The position numbers were made by a program, and so were the translations under genes. 64,000 bases of DNA from Acidimicrobiia bacterium (lineage in GTDB: Bacteria; Actinomycetota; Acidimicrobiia; Acidimicrobiales; Aldehydirespiratoraceae): assembly GCA_022828135.1 (NCBI GenBank), contig JAJEJB010000004.1, forward strand, positions 1 to 64,000. The letters run 5' to 3'. The notes beneath the pieces are model-generated. The model was given only the letters and a program-made list of their open reading frames with translations, had not been told where the DNA came from and did not search any database. This document shows positions 19,659 to 29,472 of the stretch, piece after piece. Position 1 is the stretch's first letter. The number at the start of each line of letters is the position of its first letter.

Positions 19659-21482
19659 GTGAACGACGCCGCCGGCCGGCCGGGCCCGTCTGATCCTGAC
19701 TCCGGGGCGACAGTGCCGATCGAGAGGCATGCGCTGCTGTCGGACCAGCGCACGGCGGCCATCGTCACGCCCGACGCCCGGGTGGTGTGGATGTGCGAGC
19801 CCCGGATCGACTCGCCTCCCCTGCTGGCCGAGATGCTCGGTGGCCCGGACGCCGGCTTCTTCTCGGTGCGCCCCCTGGAAGCGGCCGGCGGTCCCGTCCA
19901 GCGCTACGTGGACCACTCCATGGTTCTGGAGACCTCGTGGGACGGCATGTCCGTCGTCGACTACCTCGACTGCTCCGGGGGCCTGCCCACTGAGCCGGCC
20001 GCACGCAACCGGCTGGTTCGAGTACTGGCAGGCACGGGCAAGGCCGTCGTCGAGTTCGCGCCGTACCGCGGCTCTGAAGGCACCCGTCTTGAACGCAGCG
20101 ACAGCGGGATCGAAGTGCGCAAGGGCGACACGCACCCAGTGTGTCTGCGGTCGTCCCCAGATCTGGAATGGCACATCGAATCCCATGGCCGAGATGACAT
20201 TGCCCGGTCCGAGGCGGATCTTTCGGCGGGCCCTGTCGTGCTGGAGCTGCTGTGCGGTACCGGTGCTGACGAGTGCGCACCGGCGGAGCCGCAGCGGCGC
20301 TCGGACACGATCACACACTGGCGGACCTTCCTTGACCGGCTCGCCCTGCCGCCGCTGCAAACGGACCTCGTGCGCCGTTCGGCGCTGGTTCTCAAGGCGC
20401 TGTGCCACGGGCCTACCGGCGCGATCATCGCCGCTCCCACCACGAGCCTTCCCCAGGAACTCGGCGGTTCCCGCAACTGGGACTACCGCTACTGCTGGAT
20501 GCGCGACGCCTCGATGACGGCCGCCACGCTGGTGCGGCTCGGGTCGATCGACGAGGCGATGGACCTGCTCGACTGGCTGCTGCGGCTCATCGACACCGGC
20601 GGCGCGTCGCTCGACCGCCTGGCTCCCATCTACACGGTCGAAGGCAAGGCTCTTCCCCCCGAGACGTCCGACCCCGGCCTGCCGGGCTACGCCGGAAGCC
20701 GTCCGGTGCGGATCGGCAACGCGGCCGAGCAGCAGGTCCAGACCGACGTCTTCGGCCCGATCATGGAGCTGGTCTGGCGACTGGGCCGGGCCGGCGCCCC
20801 TCTCGACGGGCGCCACTGGCGGCTGGTGGAGCTGCTCGTGGACGCGGTGGGGCGGCGCTGGCAGGAGCCCGACCAGGGCATCTGGGAGATCAGGGCCGCT
20901 CCCCGCCACCATGTGCACTCCAAGACCATGTGCTGGGTGGCTGTTGACCGGGGGGTGGCCATCGCCGGCACGGTGTTCGATCGCTCGGTTCCCGAGTGGG
21001 CGCGGTTGCGCGACATTATCGCGGCCGAGGTCCTCAGCGAGGGTTGGAATCCCGACGAGAAGGCCTTCACCGCCGCATACGGCAGCACCGACCTGGACTC
21101 GGCGGTGCTGGCGGTGGGCCTCTCAGGGTTGGTGCCGCCCGGCGACGTCCGCTGGGTGTCCACCGTCGAGGCCATCGAAGCGCAACTGCGCCACGGCCCG
21201 ACCGTCTACCGGTACCGGCGAGATGACGGGCTGCCCGGCGAGCCCAGCGGCTTCAACCTGATGACGTGTTGGCTGGTCGACGCCAAGATCCTGATCGGCG
21301 ACCTCGACGGCGCCCGGGCCCTCTTCGACGACTACACCGCGCTGGCCGGACCGACCGGGCTGCTGTCCGAGGAGCACGACCCCGTCACCGGCCAGTCCCG
21401 GGGAAACTTCCCGCAGGCCTACAGCCACCTCGGCCTGATCGAGAACGCTCTCAACTTCGCGGAGCGCTCGCCGGACGGGTGA
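19659..21482 (+). CDS. GH15 family glucoamylase/trehalase-like glycosidase
   Basis: A 607-residue glycoside hydrolase family 15 protein with an N-terminal beta-sandwich (starting YALLSDQRTAAIVTPDARVVWM-like, about residues 22-240) and an (alpha/alpha)6 barrel. NWDYRYCWMRDASMTAATL binds sugar, GIWEIRAAP carries the general acid glutamate and SEEHDPVTGQSRGNFPQAYSH the base. In actinobacteria members include trehalases and dextran or starch glucosidases, so the substrate is open. No signal peptide is seen, so it is cytosolic. GTG start; TAGCGT lies seven bases upstream. Confidence 0.9.
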   Translation: MNDAAGRPGPSDPDSGATVPIERHALLSDQRTAAIVTPDARVVWMCEPRIDSPPLLAEMLGGPDAGFFSVRPLEAAGGPVQRYVDHSMVLETSWDGMSVVDYLDCSGGLPTEPAARNRLVRVLAGTGKAVVEFAPYRGSEGTRLERSDSGIEVRKGDTHPVCLRSSPDLEWHIESHGRDDIARSEADLSAGPVVLELLCGTGADECAPAEPQRRSDTITHWRTFLDRLALPPLQTDLVRRSALVLKALCHGPTGAIIAAPTTSLPQELGGSRNWDYRYCWMRDASMTAATLVRLGSIDEAMDLLDWLLRLIDTGGASLDRLAPIYTVEGKALPPETSDPGLPGYAGSRPVRIGNAAEQQVQTDVFGPIMELVWRLGRAGAPLDGRHWRLVELLVDAVGRRWQEPDQGIWEIRAAPRHHVHSKTMCWVAVDRGVAIAGTVFDRSVPEWARLRDIIAAEVLSEGWNPDEKAFTAAYGSTDLDSAVLAVGLSGLVPPGDVRWVSTVEAIEAQLRHGPTVYRYRRDDGLPGEPSGFNLMTCWLVDAKILIGDLDGARALFDDYTALAGPTGLLSEEHDPVTGQSRGNFPQAYSHLGLIENALNFAERSPDG

Positions 21483-21501
21483 GTTCTGGTCAGCCCGGCG
21501 A

Positions 21502-21762
21502 CTAGAGCGAGACCGCCATCTCGCTCATGCCGAGGGCGTTGACCTCGACGACCTCGGTGACCCCGGGCACGCGGTCCCGCATGATCCGCTCGATGCCTGC
21601 CTTGAGGGTCTGGGTGGACGCCGGGCAGGTGACGCACGCCCCGTGGAGCTCCACGGTGACGATCCCGGTGGACTCGTCCACGTCGACGAGATCGATGTCT
21701 CCCTCGTCGGCCTGGATGGCCGGCCGGATGATCTCGATGATCCGCTCCACTTCCGCCTGCAC
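21502..21762 (-). CDS. NifU C-terminal domain (Nfu-type) Fe-S protein
   Basis: An 86-residue Nfu-type protein that carries or delivers Fe-S clusters. ACVTCPASTQTLKAGIE holds the CxxC pair, and the overall pattern of I-RPAIQADEGDIDLVDVD matches NifU_C domains. The frame is open upstream of 21762, but the homology starts at the GTG there, giving a protein of normal domain size. It lies convergent with the GH15 gene and divergent from a small membrane-protein gene. Confidence 0.88.
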   Translation of the reverse strand: MQAEVERIIEIIRPAIQADEGDIDLVDVDESTGIVTVELHGACVTCPASTQTLKAGIERIMRDRVPGVTEVVEVNALGMSEMAVSL

Positions 21763-21822
21763 AGGCCCAGTCTCGCAGCACCCGGCCCCAACTCCGACCC
21801 CGCCCCCTCGTAAGCTCGCGGG

Positions 21823-21969
21823 ATGGGCCTGACGGTGCTGGCACATCAGGGCGGATGGGACGAGGCGCTGCTCGTGGCGGGGCCGCTGCTGCTGTTCGCG
21901 GGCATCGTCTGGAACGCCAAGCGGCGGGCGGTCAAGCAGTCCCAGACCAACCCAGGACCCGATGAGTGA
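21823..21969 (+). CDS. Small single-pass membrane protein (48 residues)
   Basis: A short gene starting MGLTVLAHQGGWDE, followed by a hydrophobic helix (LLVAGPLLLFAGIVWNA) and a basic tail KRRAVKQS, ending DE before TGA. TAAGCT (21811-21816) is six bases before the ATG, the pattern seen at other starts in this window. The topology predicts an outside N-terminus and a positive inside tail. Function unknown. Confidence 0.6.
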   Translation: MGLTVLAHQGGWDEALLVAGPLLLFAGIVWNAKRRAVKQSQTNPGPDE

Positions 21970-21987
21970 CCTGCCGGTCTCCTCGGC

Positions 21988-23259
21988 CTATTGGGCCCGC
22001 ACGTCGGCGCCGAGCGACGCCAGGTCGCCGGCCAGGTCCTCGTAGCCTCGGGCCACGTGATGGGCGTCGGTCACCACGGTGGGCCCGTCGGCACCGAGCC
22101 CGGCGACCGCCAGTGCGGCCCCGGCCCTGATGTCGTGGGCTCGCACCGGTGCTCCCGAGAGCCGCTCCACGCCCCGCACCACCGCGTGGTGGGCGTCGGT
22201 GCGGATGTCGGCACCCATGCGGCGCAGCTCGTCGACATAGCGGAACCGTCCCGGGAACAGGTTCTCGGTCACGATGCCCACGCCCGAGGCAGTGGCCATC
22301 ATCACTACCAGGAAGGGCAGGTGGTCGGTGGCCACGCCCGGGTAGGGCAGCGTGGAGCAGTCCACCGAGTCGAGACGGCGCGGCGCTATGGCCCGGATGC
22401 CGTCGGTATCCGGGGTTATCAGCATCCCCATCTCGGTCAGCTTGTGGCACAGCAGTTCCATGTGGTCGTAGCGGGCGCCGGCCACGAGCACGTCCCCGGA
22501 AGCCACGCCCAGCGCGGCCAGGTAGGTGGCCGCCACTATCCGGTCGGGAACGACCGAGTGGTCGGCGGCCCGAAGGTACTGGGCTGTCCCGGCCCCTTCG
22601 ACCACGAGCGTGGACGAGCCGGCTCCCTGGATGCTGGCCCCCATGCGGAGCAGGAACTGGCAGAGGTCGGATATCTCCGGCTCGCGGGCCGCGTTGTCGA
22701 TCACGGTGGTGCCCTTGGCCGCCACCGCGGCCATCAGCAGGTTCTCGGTAGCCCCGACGCTGGGGAACTCCAGCACCACCCGGCCTCCGAGCAGTTCGGT
22801 TGCGGACGCTTCGATGTAGCCGTGCACCACGTCGACCTGTGCGCCCAACTCGACGAGGCCGCGCACGTGCATGTCGATGGGCCGGGGACCGAAGTCGTCG
22901 CCACCGGGCAGGGCCACCCTGGCCTCGCCGCAGCGGGCCAGCATGGGCCCGAGCACCACGACCGAGGCTCGGAACCGCTCCACGATGTCATAGGGGGCCA
23001 CCGGGGTGATCTCCGCAGGCACGTCGATGCGGATCGCCGCGTCTTCGGTCGGATCCCACTCGACGGTGCAGCCCACGGCCCGGAGGAGCTCGGCCATGAG
23101 GTCCACATCGACGATGCGGGGCACGTTGGCAAGGCGGTAGGAGCCTTCGGCCAGCAGCGTGGCCGCCATGAGCTTGAGCACCGAGTTCTTGGCTCCGGCC
23201 ACAGCCACCGTGCCCTCCAGCGGAGGGCCGGAGCGAACGACTATCCGCTCGATCGCCAC
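21988..23259 (-). CDS. murA: UDP-GlcNAc 1-carboxyvinyltransferase
   Basis: MurA (423 residues) transfers enolpyruvate to UDP-GlcNAc, the first committed step of peptidoglycan synthesis. AGAKNSVLKLMAATLL and the repeated EPSP-synthase-like folds are present. The loop that normally reads GGC reads GGDDFGPRPID, so the catalytic cysteine is Asp121. In mycobacteria the same Cys-to-Asp change gives natural fosfomycin resistance with an active enzyme. GTG at 23259 is chosen because TAGGCT lies six bases before it; TTG at 23265 adds two residues. Confidence 0.96.
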   Translation of the reverse strand: MAIERIVVRSGPPLEGTVAVAGAKNSVLKLMAATLLAEGSYRLANVPRIVDVDLMAELLRAVGCTVEWDPTEDAAIRIDVPAEITPVAPYDIVERFRASVVVLGPMLARCGEARVALPGGDDFGPRPIDMHVRGLVELGAQVDVVHGYIEASATELLGGRVVLEFPSVGATENLLMAAVAAKGTTVIDNAAREPEISDLCQFLLRMGASIQGAGSSTLVVEGAGTAQYLRAADHSVVPDRIVAATYLAALGVASGDVLVAGARYDHMELLCHKLTEMGMLITPDTDGIRAIAPRRLDSVDCSTLPYPGVATDHLPFLVVMMATASGVGIVTENLFPGRFRYVDELRRMGADIRTDAHHAVVRGVERLSGAPVRAHDIRAGAALAVAGLGADGPTVVTDAHHVARGYEDLAGDLASLGADVRAQ

Positions 23260-23287
23260 CCTCAAAGCCTATGACCGCCGAGGCTCG

Positions 23288-24898
23288 ATGACCGTCTTGC
23301 GAGTCGTGCGGCGCGGCGGCGCGGCCGAGATGGAGCGCCAACGGGCCGCGCTGCGAGCGCCTCGGCGCGACTTCGTGGCCGAACGGGCGGTGGGCGACGA
23401 CCGCTACGAGGCCGAAGGCGGCCCTTTCCGTCACTACGAGCGCCGCCTGCAGCTGACGGAGCTGGACCGGGGCGACCCCCGCGGTGCTGACGGTGAGCGA
23501 GACGGCGGACGGTACGAGCTCGTCGAGACCACCACCTACCGGCTTGCGGTACCGGTGTGGGCATGGCTGTTCCACTTCCCGGTGCGGCACGCGCTGCGGC
23601 ACCGCAGGGACGTCTACGGCTACTGGTGGGCGCCCCCCGACCGGATCGACGCCCGCGCCTCGGCCGTGCTGGGCCTGCTGTGCACCGTCCAGGTACTGGA
23701 CGGCTACCTGGGCACCGTCCTCTCCCAGACCCTCACCTTCGCGGCCGACGAGTTCGGCCACGGCAACACCGCCCAGGGGATCGTGCTGGCCGTCGTCCGG
23801 GTCGGCGTGCTGGTCGCGCTGGCCAGCGTGGCCCTGGCCGACCGCCACGGCCGCAGACGCCTGCTGCTGGCGACCGGCGTGGCCAGCTGTGTCGTCACCG
23901 CGGTCGGAGCGCTGTCACCGGGACTGTGGTTCCTGGGAGCCACGCAGCTGCTGGCCCGGGGGCTGTCGACCGCCCTCGGGATCCTCATCGTGATACTGGC
24001 CGCCGAGGAGATGCCGGCCCGGTCGAGGGCCTGGGCGATGTCGGTGCTGGTGCTGTGCGCTGGACTCGGATCGGGGATGGCAGTGTGGGTGCTGCCGGTG
24101 GCCGACCTGCACATCTCGGCATGGCGCGCGGTGTACGTAGTGCCGCTGGCCGGCGTGGCCGTCATGGCCTGGGTGGGGCGGCACCTGCCCGAGAGCCGCC
24201 GCTTCGATGTGGCCAGCAGCGGGTTCCAGCTCAGCGACGACAGCTCGACCAGCACTGCCTCCGATGTCGAAGCGGCCGAACGTCGGCGCAGGCGGCTGGC
24301 GCTGCTGGCGGCCTCGGCGTTCCTGATCGCCATGTTCGCCGCCCCCGCTTCCGGTCTGCGCAACGACTTCCTCAAGGACGAGCGGGAGTTCTCCGCCGCA
24401 GCCATCTCCCTGTTCACCGTGGTCACGAATACCCCCATCGGCATCGGCGTCCTCGCGGGCGGCTATCTGGCCGACCGGCGGGGTCGCCGTCCCGTCGGCG
24501 CGGCCGGCCTGGTGGCGGGCGCGCTGTTCGTTGCGTGGGCATATTTCACCGACGGCGCCGCGTTGTGGTCTCTGACCCTGGCTGGAGGGGTCCTGGGCGC
24601 GGTGGCCGTGCCGGCGCTGGCCGTCTACGGACCGGAGCTGTTCGGCACCTACCGCCGCGGCCGGGCCAACGGCCTGATAGTCACCGTCGGCGTGGCCGGC
24701 AGCGCCCTGGGTCTCCTCGTGGCCGGGTGGCTGTCCGACGCGCTCGATGGGCGGCTGGGGCCTGCGCTGGCCCTGCTGGCCGTCGGTCCGCTGGCGGTGG
24801 CCGCCCTGGTCCTGTGGAAGTACCCGGAGACCGCCGGCCAGGAACTCGAGGACCTCAACCCTGAGGACCGCGATCCTGGCGATCCGGCGGCCGGCTAG
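23288..24898 (+). CDS. Major facilitator superfamily transporter
   Basis: A 536-residue MFS transporter with a soluble N-terminal extension of about 100 residues (charged, [15 protein letters not shown]) and twelve predicted helices. The loop motif [13 protein letters not shown] after helix 2 and [13 protein letters not shown] in the second half are the classical MFS signatures. Substrate unknown; it resembles sugar or metabolite porters of the general type. The frame is open upstream, but the ATG at 23288 avoids a large overlap with murA. The stop overlaps glyA's stop tail to tail in ctag. Confidence 0.87.
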   Translation: MTVLRVVRRGGAAEMERQRAALRAPRRDFVAERAVGDDRYEAEGGPFRHYERRLQLTELDRGDPRGADGERDGGRYELVETTTYRLAVPVWAWLFHFPVRHALRHRRDVYGYWWAPPDRIDARASAVLGLLCTVQVLDGYLGTVLSQTLTFAADEFGHGNTAQGIVLAVVRVGVLVALASVALADRHGRRRLLLATGVASCVVTAVGALSPGLWFLGATQLLARGLSTALGILIVILAAEEMPARSRAWAMSVLVLCAGLGSGMAVWVLPVADLHISAWRAVYVVPLAGVAVMAWVGRHLPESRRFDVASSGFQLSDDSSTSTASDVEAAERRRRRLALLAASAFLIAMFAAPASGLRNDFLKDEREFSAAAISLFTVVTNTPIGIGVLAGGYLADRRGRRPVGAAGLVAGALFVAWAYFTDGAALWSLTLAGGVLGAVAVPALAVYGPELFGTYRRGRANGLIVTVGVAGSALGLLVAGWLSDALDGRLGPALALLAVGPLAVAALVLWKYPETAGQELEDLNPEDRDPGDPAAG

Positions 24899-26151
24899 TC
24901 CTCGGTGTCGAGCCCCGGGTAGGGAGGCTTGGCCGCGCAGAGCTCCTTAGCGTCGGCTCGAACCGCGGCCACGGCCGCTTCGTCCGACCGATTGCGCAGC
25001 GCCCTGGAGATCAGATCGGCGATGATGGCCATGTCGTCGGTGTCCATGCCCTGGGTGGTGACCGCAGGTGTCCCGATACGGACGCCGGAGGTGACGAAGG
25101 GCGAGCGGGGGTCGTCAGGGACCGTGTTCTTGTTGAGGCTGATGCCGGCGGCGTCGAGGGTGGCCTGGGCCTCCTTGCCCGTCAGGTCGGGATCGAAGGT
25201 GCGCAGGTCCACCAGCATCAGATGGTTGTCGGTGCCGCCGGAGACGAGCCGGAAGCCGTGCCCGGCCAGCGCCGAGGCCAGCGCCCTGGAGTTCTCCACG
25301 ATGCGGGCCGCGTAGTCGGCAAACTCGTCGGTGGCTGCCTCGGCGAAGGCCACCGCCTTGGCCGCCACCGCGTGGTCGAGCGGCCCGCCCTGGATGCCGG
25401 GGAACATGGCCTTGTCGACCGCCGGCCCGTAATCCGAGCGGCAGATGATGGCGCCGCCCCGGGGCCCTCGCAGGGTCTTGTGGGTGGTGAAGGTCACCAC
25501 ATCGGCGTACTGGGTCGGGTTGGGGTGCACACCGCCCGCGATCAGCCCCGCGATGTGCGCAGCGTCGAACATGAGCAGCGCGCCGGCCTCGTCGGCGATC
25601 TCCCGCAGGGGCTCGGGTTGGATCAGGCGGGGGTAGGCGGTGGCGCCGGCCACGATCAGTTTGGGCCGCTCGGCCAGAGCGAGGTCGCGCAACTGGTCCA
25701 TGTCGATCCGCTCGTCGCTGGCGGTGACCCCGTAGGACACGAACCGGTACTGCAGACCCGAGAAGTTGACCGGGGACCCGTGGGTGAGGTGCCCGCCATG
25801 GTCGAGGCTCATGCCCAGCACGGTGTCGCCCGCCTCGATGAGTGCGTGGTAGGCGCCCATGTTGGCTATGGCGCCGGCGTGGGGCTGCACGTTGGCGTGG
25901 TCGGCGCCGAACAGCTCGCAGGCCCGGCTGCGGGCCAGGTCCTCGACCTCGTCCACCACCATGTTGCCGCCGTAGTAGCGGCGGCCCGGATAGCCCTCGC
26001 TGTACTTGTTGGTGAACACCGAGCCGGTGGCGGCCATCACCGCCGGGCTGGCGAAATTCTCCGACGCGATGAGCTGGATGGTGGTGTTCTGGCGGTGAAC
26101 CTCTCGACGCATCAGGTCGAAGACCGCCTCGTCAGCGGTGGGCCAGGGCAT
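24895..26151 (-). CDS. glyA: Serine hydroxymethyltransferase
   Basis: GlyA (418 residues) interconverts serine and glycine with tetrahydrofolate, the main source of one-carbon units. The N-terminal [14 protein letters not shown], the [16 protein letters not shown] motif and the PLP lysine in [12 protein letters not shown] are all present. The ATG at 26151 is chosen because AAGGAG and GAGG precede it and family homology starts there; the open frame further upstream overlaps rpiB. It is 100 bases downstream of the rpiB stop and may be co-transcribed. Confidence 0.97.
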   Translation of the reverse strand: MPWPTADEAVFDLMRREVHRQNTTIQLIASENFASPAVMAATGSVFTNKYSEGYPGRRYYGGNMVVDEVEDLARSRACELFGADHANVQPHAGAIANMGAYHALIEAGDTVLGMSLDHGGHLTHGSPVNFSGLQYRFVSYGVTASDERIDMDQLRDLALAERPKLIVAGATAYPRLIQPEPLREIADEAGALLMFDAAHIAGLIAGGVHPNPTQYADVVTFTTHKTLRGPRGGAIICRSDYGPAVDKAMFPGIQGGPLDHAVAAKAVAFAEAATDEFADYAARIVENSRALASALAGHGFRLVSGGTDNHLMLVDLRTFDPDLTGKEAQATLDAAGISLNKNTVPDDPRSPFVTSGVRIGTPAVTTQGMDTDDMAIIADLISRALRNRSDEAAVAAVRADAKELCAAKPPYPGLDTED

Positions 26152-26251
26152 AGATTCCTCGATTCTCCTTCGGCGGGGCGCAGCGGTCGGGATGCCTGGC
26201 CGCACGGTAGCGAGGCTCAGGGGGCAAGCGGCGCCGCTCCTGTCGTGAAGA

Positions 26252-26695
26252 TCAGCCAGAGTTGCCGAGGGCGTCAAGCTTGGCGATGCGTGCCTGGTGG
26301 CGGCCACCGTCGAAACCGGCCGCCAGCCAGGCGTCGAGCGCCTCGCGTGCGACCTCGGCGCCGGTGAGGCGCTCCCCGATGCACAGCACGTTGGCGTCGT
26401 TGTGGGCCCGGGCTAGGCGGGCCGAGGTCACGTCGTAGGCCACCGCGGCACGCACGCCCGCGATCTTGTTGGCGGCCATGGCGATGCCGTTGCCGCTGCC
26501 GCACACGCACACGCCGAGGTCGGCGTCGCCTGCGGCCACGGCCCGGCCCACCGCTGCGCCGAAGTCGGGGTAGTCCACCCTGTCGTCGGAGTGGGTGCCG
26601 CAGTCGGTCACATCGTGACCGGAGGCCCGCAAATGCTCGGCCAACGCCTGCTTCAGCCCGTAACCGGCATGGTCGGCCCCCACCGCGATCCGCAT
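26252..26695 (-). CDS. rpiB: Ribose-5-phosphate isomerase B
   Basis: RpiB (147 residues) interconverts ribose-5-phosphate and ribulose-5-phosphate in the pentose phosphate pathway. [13 protein letters not shown], the active cysteine in [15 protein letters not shown] and the [12 protein letters not shown] segment are typical. TAGGAT (26702-26707) ends six bases before the ATG, consistent with a leaderless mRNA. An 11-bp inverted repeat lies just upstream at 26747-26794. Confidence 0.95.
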   Translation of the reverse strand: MRIAVGADHAGYGLKQALAEHLRASGHDVTDCGTHSDDRVDYPDFGAAVGRAVAAGDADLGVCVCGSGNGIAMAANKIAGVRAAVAYDVTSARLARAHNDANVLCIGERLTGAEVAREALDAWLAAGFDGGRHQARIAKLDALGNSG

Positions 26696-26746
26696 TTTCG
26701 CATCCTAGGTCTCAACCTCCCGATGGACGCGGAGGGACTGGATCCC

Positions 26747-26794
26747 GAATTGGCAGCGGAGGGCGCCGGTTTGGGCACTCACAGCTGCCAATTC
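26747..26794. repeat. 11-bp perfect inverted repeat
   Basis: GAATTGGCAGC (26747-26757) and GCTGCCAATTC (26784-26794) are exact inverted copies 26 bases apart, between the sua5 stop and the rpiB promoter. It could be a terminator-type hairpin for the sua5 transcript, an operator for rpiB or part of a small repeat element. No T-run follows. Confidence 0.45.
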
Positions 26795-26817
26795 CCTAGT
26801 TGCCGTGACTGAGCCTC

Positions 26818-27423
26818 TCAGACCCGCACCACAGCCAGGATCTCATCGAGGCTGATGGGACCCTCTCGCAACACGACCGGAGAGGCTCGGGTGACGTCCA
26901 CGACTGTGGAGGATGCACCCGGACGTGGTCCGCCGTCGACGATCAGGTTCAGGGTCGGGAACAGCTCTGCCACGCCGTGAGCGGTGGACGGGGTGGGTCC
27001 GCCATGAAGGTTGGCGCTGGTCACGGCCAGCGGTCCCGGTCCGGCGATGGCCTGCATGACGTCGTCGCCGGGCAGGCGCACCCCGATGGTTGAGCCCGTG
27101 CCGAGATGCGCAGGCGCGGTGGGCGTGCTGGCCGCCACGATGGTGAGCGGGCCGGGCCAGAAGTGCTCGGCCAACCTCCGAGCCGGCTCGTTGAGATCCA
27201 CCAACGACGCGGCTGCGGCCACGTCGGCGACCAGCACCGCGATGCTGCGATCCGCGGGGCGCTGCTTGAGTTCGAAGAGTTGCTCGATCGCGTCGGTGTC
27301 CGCCGCGTCGGCGGCGAGTCCGTACACGGTGTCGGTGGGCACACCAACCGGATCACCGGCCCGGAGCGCGTCGAAGGCGGCCGCTACCGCCGCCGCCCGC
27401 TCCTCGGCGTTGACGGCTGGCAT
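26818..27423 (-). CDS. tsaC: Threonylcarbamoyl-AMP synthase (Sua5/YrdC/TsaC)
   Basis: A 201-residue YrdC-domain protein that makes threonylcarbamoyl-AMP for the t6A37 modification of ANN-decoding tRNAs. GVPTDTVYGLAADA and ELKQRPADRSIAVLV match the family, as does VTSANLHGGPTPS near the nucleotide site. The C-terminal Sua5 domain is absent, so it is a TsaC-type protein. The frame opens upstream, but ATG 27423 gives normal length and leaves a 14-base gap after prmC. The genes prfA-prmC-tsaC form a conserved translation cluster. Confidence 0.93.
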   Translation of the reverse strand: MPAVNAEERAAAVAAAFDALRAGDPVGVPTDTVYGLAADAADTDAIEQLFELKQRPADRSIAVLVADVAAAASLVDLNEPARRLAEHFWPGPLTIVAASTPTAPAHLGTGSTIGVRLPGDDVMQAIAGPGPLAVTSANLHGGPTPSTAHGVAELFPTLNLIVDGGPRPGASSTVVDVTRASPVVLREGPISLDEILAVVRV

Positions 27424-27437
27424 CACCCGCTGAGAAC

Positions 27438-28340
27438 TCAAGGCAGCCGCCCCATCACCACTCGCTCTAGTCCGGCCAGGTCGCGCTCGACCCGCACGTC
27501 TTCGAACCCGGCGCCCGAGACGAGAGTGGCCGACTCCTGGGCTCGGTGCGATGCCGCTTCCATGATCAGAGCTCCGCCGGGGCGCAGCCACCGCGACGCT
27601 CCGTCGACTACCTGCTCAGCCGCCTCGCGACCGGTGGGCCCCGACCACAGCGCCACGGCCGGCTCCCAGTCGGCCACCACCGGCGGTAGCTCCTCGCCCG
27701 CGCCTATGTAGGGAGGGTTCGACACCACCACGTCGATCGACCCTTTCAGCGCGCCCGGCAGGGCCTCGAACCAGTCGCCCTCATGCAGAGTCACCCGGGC
27801 GGCCGCCCGTCCCAGACCGGCGAGGTTCGCGCTGGCGACCGCGAGCGCGTCGGCCGACACGTCGGTGGCGTACACCCTGGCGGCAGGGCACTCCGCCGCC
27901 ACCGACAGTGCGATGGCGCCCGATCCGGTGCCCAGATCGGCCACGATCACCTCGCGGTCACCGCCCTGGGCGGCCGAGCGGCTCGCCACCTCGTCCGTCG
28001 CGAAGCCGGCCACGACCTCTGTCTCCGGCCGGGGAATGAGCACGCGCCGGTCAACCATCAGGTCGAGGGTCCTGAAGCTCCACGAGCCCACCACGTACTG
28101 CAAGGGCTCGCCCGCGCCCCTTCGCTGGAGCATCGAATGGAACCACGCCGCGGCCCGTTGCGTGGCCGGCTCGTCGAGAACGCTCTCAAACTCCGCGGGA
28201 GCTGCCCCCGCCGCGGCCTCCACGATGCGCCGGGCGTCGACGTCGGGCGAGTCCACGCCGTCAGTTCCGGCCAGGCGCTGCCTCGCCTCGTCGAAGAGGC
28301 TGCGCCAGCGGACGGCATCGACCGTCGAGACCACCGGCAT
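27438..28340 (-). CDS. prmC: Release factor glutamine methyltransferase
   Basis: PrmC (300 residues) methylates the glutamine of the GGQ motif in release factors, speeding peptide release. The SAM site VADLGTGSGAIALSVA and the catalytic NPPY (in VVSNPPYIG) are present, after an N-terminal helical substrate-binding domain ending PRPETE. It lies 10 bases after prfA, the gene of its substrate, in the usual order. Confidence 0.95.
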   Translation of the reverse strand: MPVVSTVDAVRWRSLFDEARQRLAGTDGVDSPDVDARRIVEAAAGAAPAEFESVLDEPATQRAAAWFHSMLQRRGAGEPLQYVVGSWSFRTLDLMVDRRVLIPRPETEVVAGFATDEVASRSAAQGGDREVIVADLGTGSGAIALSVAAECPAARVYATDVSADALAVASANLAGLGRAAARVTLHEGDWFEALPGALKGSIDVVVSNPPYIGAGEELPPVVADWEPAVALWSGPTGREAAEQVVDGASRWLRPGGALIMEAASHRAQESATLVSGAGFEDVRVERDLAGLERVVMGRLP

Positions 28341-28350
28341 CCCGTTCGAG

Positions 28351-29421
28351 TCAGCCGTTCTCGCCGTCGGCCAGCAGCGCTCGCTGCTCGTCCTGCACCA
28401 GGGCGTCGCTCAACTCGTCGAGCTCGCCGGCCAGCACCCGGTCGAGCTTGTAGAGGGTCACCCCGATGCGATGGTCGGTAACCCGGTTCTCCTTCATGTT
28501 GTAGGTGCGGATCTTCTCGGACCGGTCACCGCCGCCCACCTGGCCCCGGCGCATGGCCGACTGCTCGGCGGAGGTCCGCTCCTGCTCAGCCTGCAGCAGC
28601 CTCGACCGCAGCACCCTCAGAGCCTTCTGCTTGTTCTGGAGCTGGCTCTTCTCGTCCTGCATGGCCACCACCAGGCCGCTGGGCACGTGCGTGACCCGCA
28701 CCGCCGAGTCGGTGGTGTTCACCGACTGTCCACCAGGACCCGACGATCGGTAGACGTCGATCTGGAGGTCGGACTCATCGATCTTCACATCCACCTCCTC
28801 GGCCTCCGGCAGCACCGAAACCGTTGCCGACGAGGTATGCACCCGGCCCTGAGACTCGGTCACCGGAACCCGCTGCACCCGGTGCGTGCCCGCCTCGTGC
28901 TTCATGCGGGTCCACACCTGGTCGCCCGAGATGAGCCCGCTCACCTCGGTGAAGCCTCCGAGGTCCGACGGCGAAGCGGCCAGCGGCTCGAGCTTCCAGC
29001 GCCGTCGCTTGGCGAACGCCTGGTACATGCCGAACAGGTCGCGGGCGAAGAGGTTGGCCTCCTCGCCGCCGGCCGCGCCGCGTATCTCGACAATCACGTT
29101 GCGGCCCTCGTTGGGGTCGGGCGGGAGCAGCAGAACCCGCAGCTCCTCGGTGGCCGCCTCGGCGGCCGCTTCGAGCTCGTCGATCATCTCTCGCAGCTCG
29201 GTCCTCTCGGCTGCGTCGGCCGCGCCGTGCATGCGGCGAGCCTCGTCGAGGTCATCCTGGACCGAGCGGAGCCGCTGTCCCGTGGCGACGATCTCGCTGA
29301 GCTGCTTGTGACGGCGGCCCAACTCGGCCAGACGGCGCGGGTCGGACTGCACCGCGGGGTCACCCAGGCGCATCTCCACGTCCCTCAGCTCGTTCTCGAG
29401 GCCGGCTATCCGCTCCAGCAT
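28351..29421 (-). CDS. prfA: Peptide chain release factor 1
   Basis: RF1 (356 residues) terminates translation at UAA and UAG. The GGQ loop is in GPGGQSVNTTDSAVR, and the stop-codon reading region is RVPVTESQGRVHTS, with a P-x-T tripeptide typical of RF1, not RF2. The N-terminal coiled coil and the C-terminal TDHRIG region are complete. ATG 29421 gives the normal length; the longer frame adds 15 unsupported residues. An intact RF1 supports UAG being a true stop here, relevant to the atpA TAG. Confidence 0.97.
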   Translation of the reverse strand: MLERIAGLENELRDVEMRLGDPAVQSDPRRLAELGRRHKQLSEIVATGQRLRSVQDDLDEARRMHGAADAAERTELREMIDELEAAAEAATEELRVLLLPPDPNEGRNVIVEIRGAAGGEEANLFARDLFGMYQAFAKRRRWKLEPLAASPSDLGGFTEVSGLISGDQVWTRMKHEAGTHRVQRVPVTESQGRVHTSSATVSVLPEAEEVDVKIDESDLQIDVYRSSGPGGQSVNTTDSAVRVTHVPSGLVVAMQDEKSQLQNKQKALRVLRSRLLQAEQERTSAEQSAMRRGQVGGGDRSEKIRTYNMKENRVTDHRIGVTLYKLDRVLAGELDELSDALVQDEQRALLADGENG

Positions 29422-29472
29422 GGTTCCGAGACTACCGGCCCTACCGGTGCGCTCTGGGCGGCCCAACAGGTA

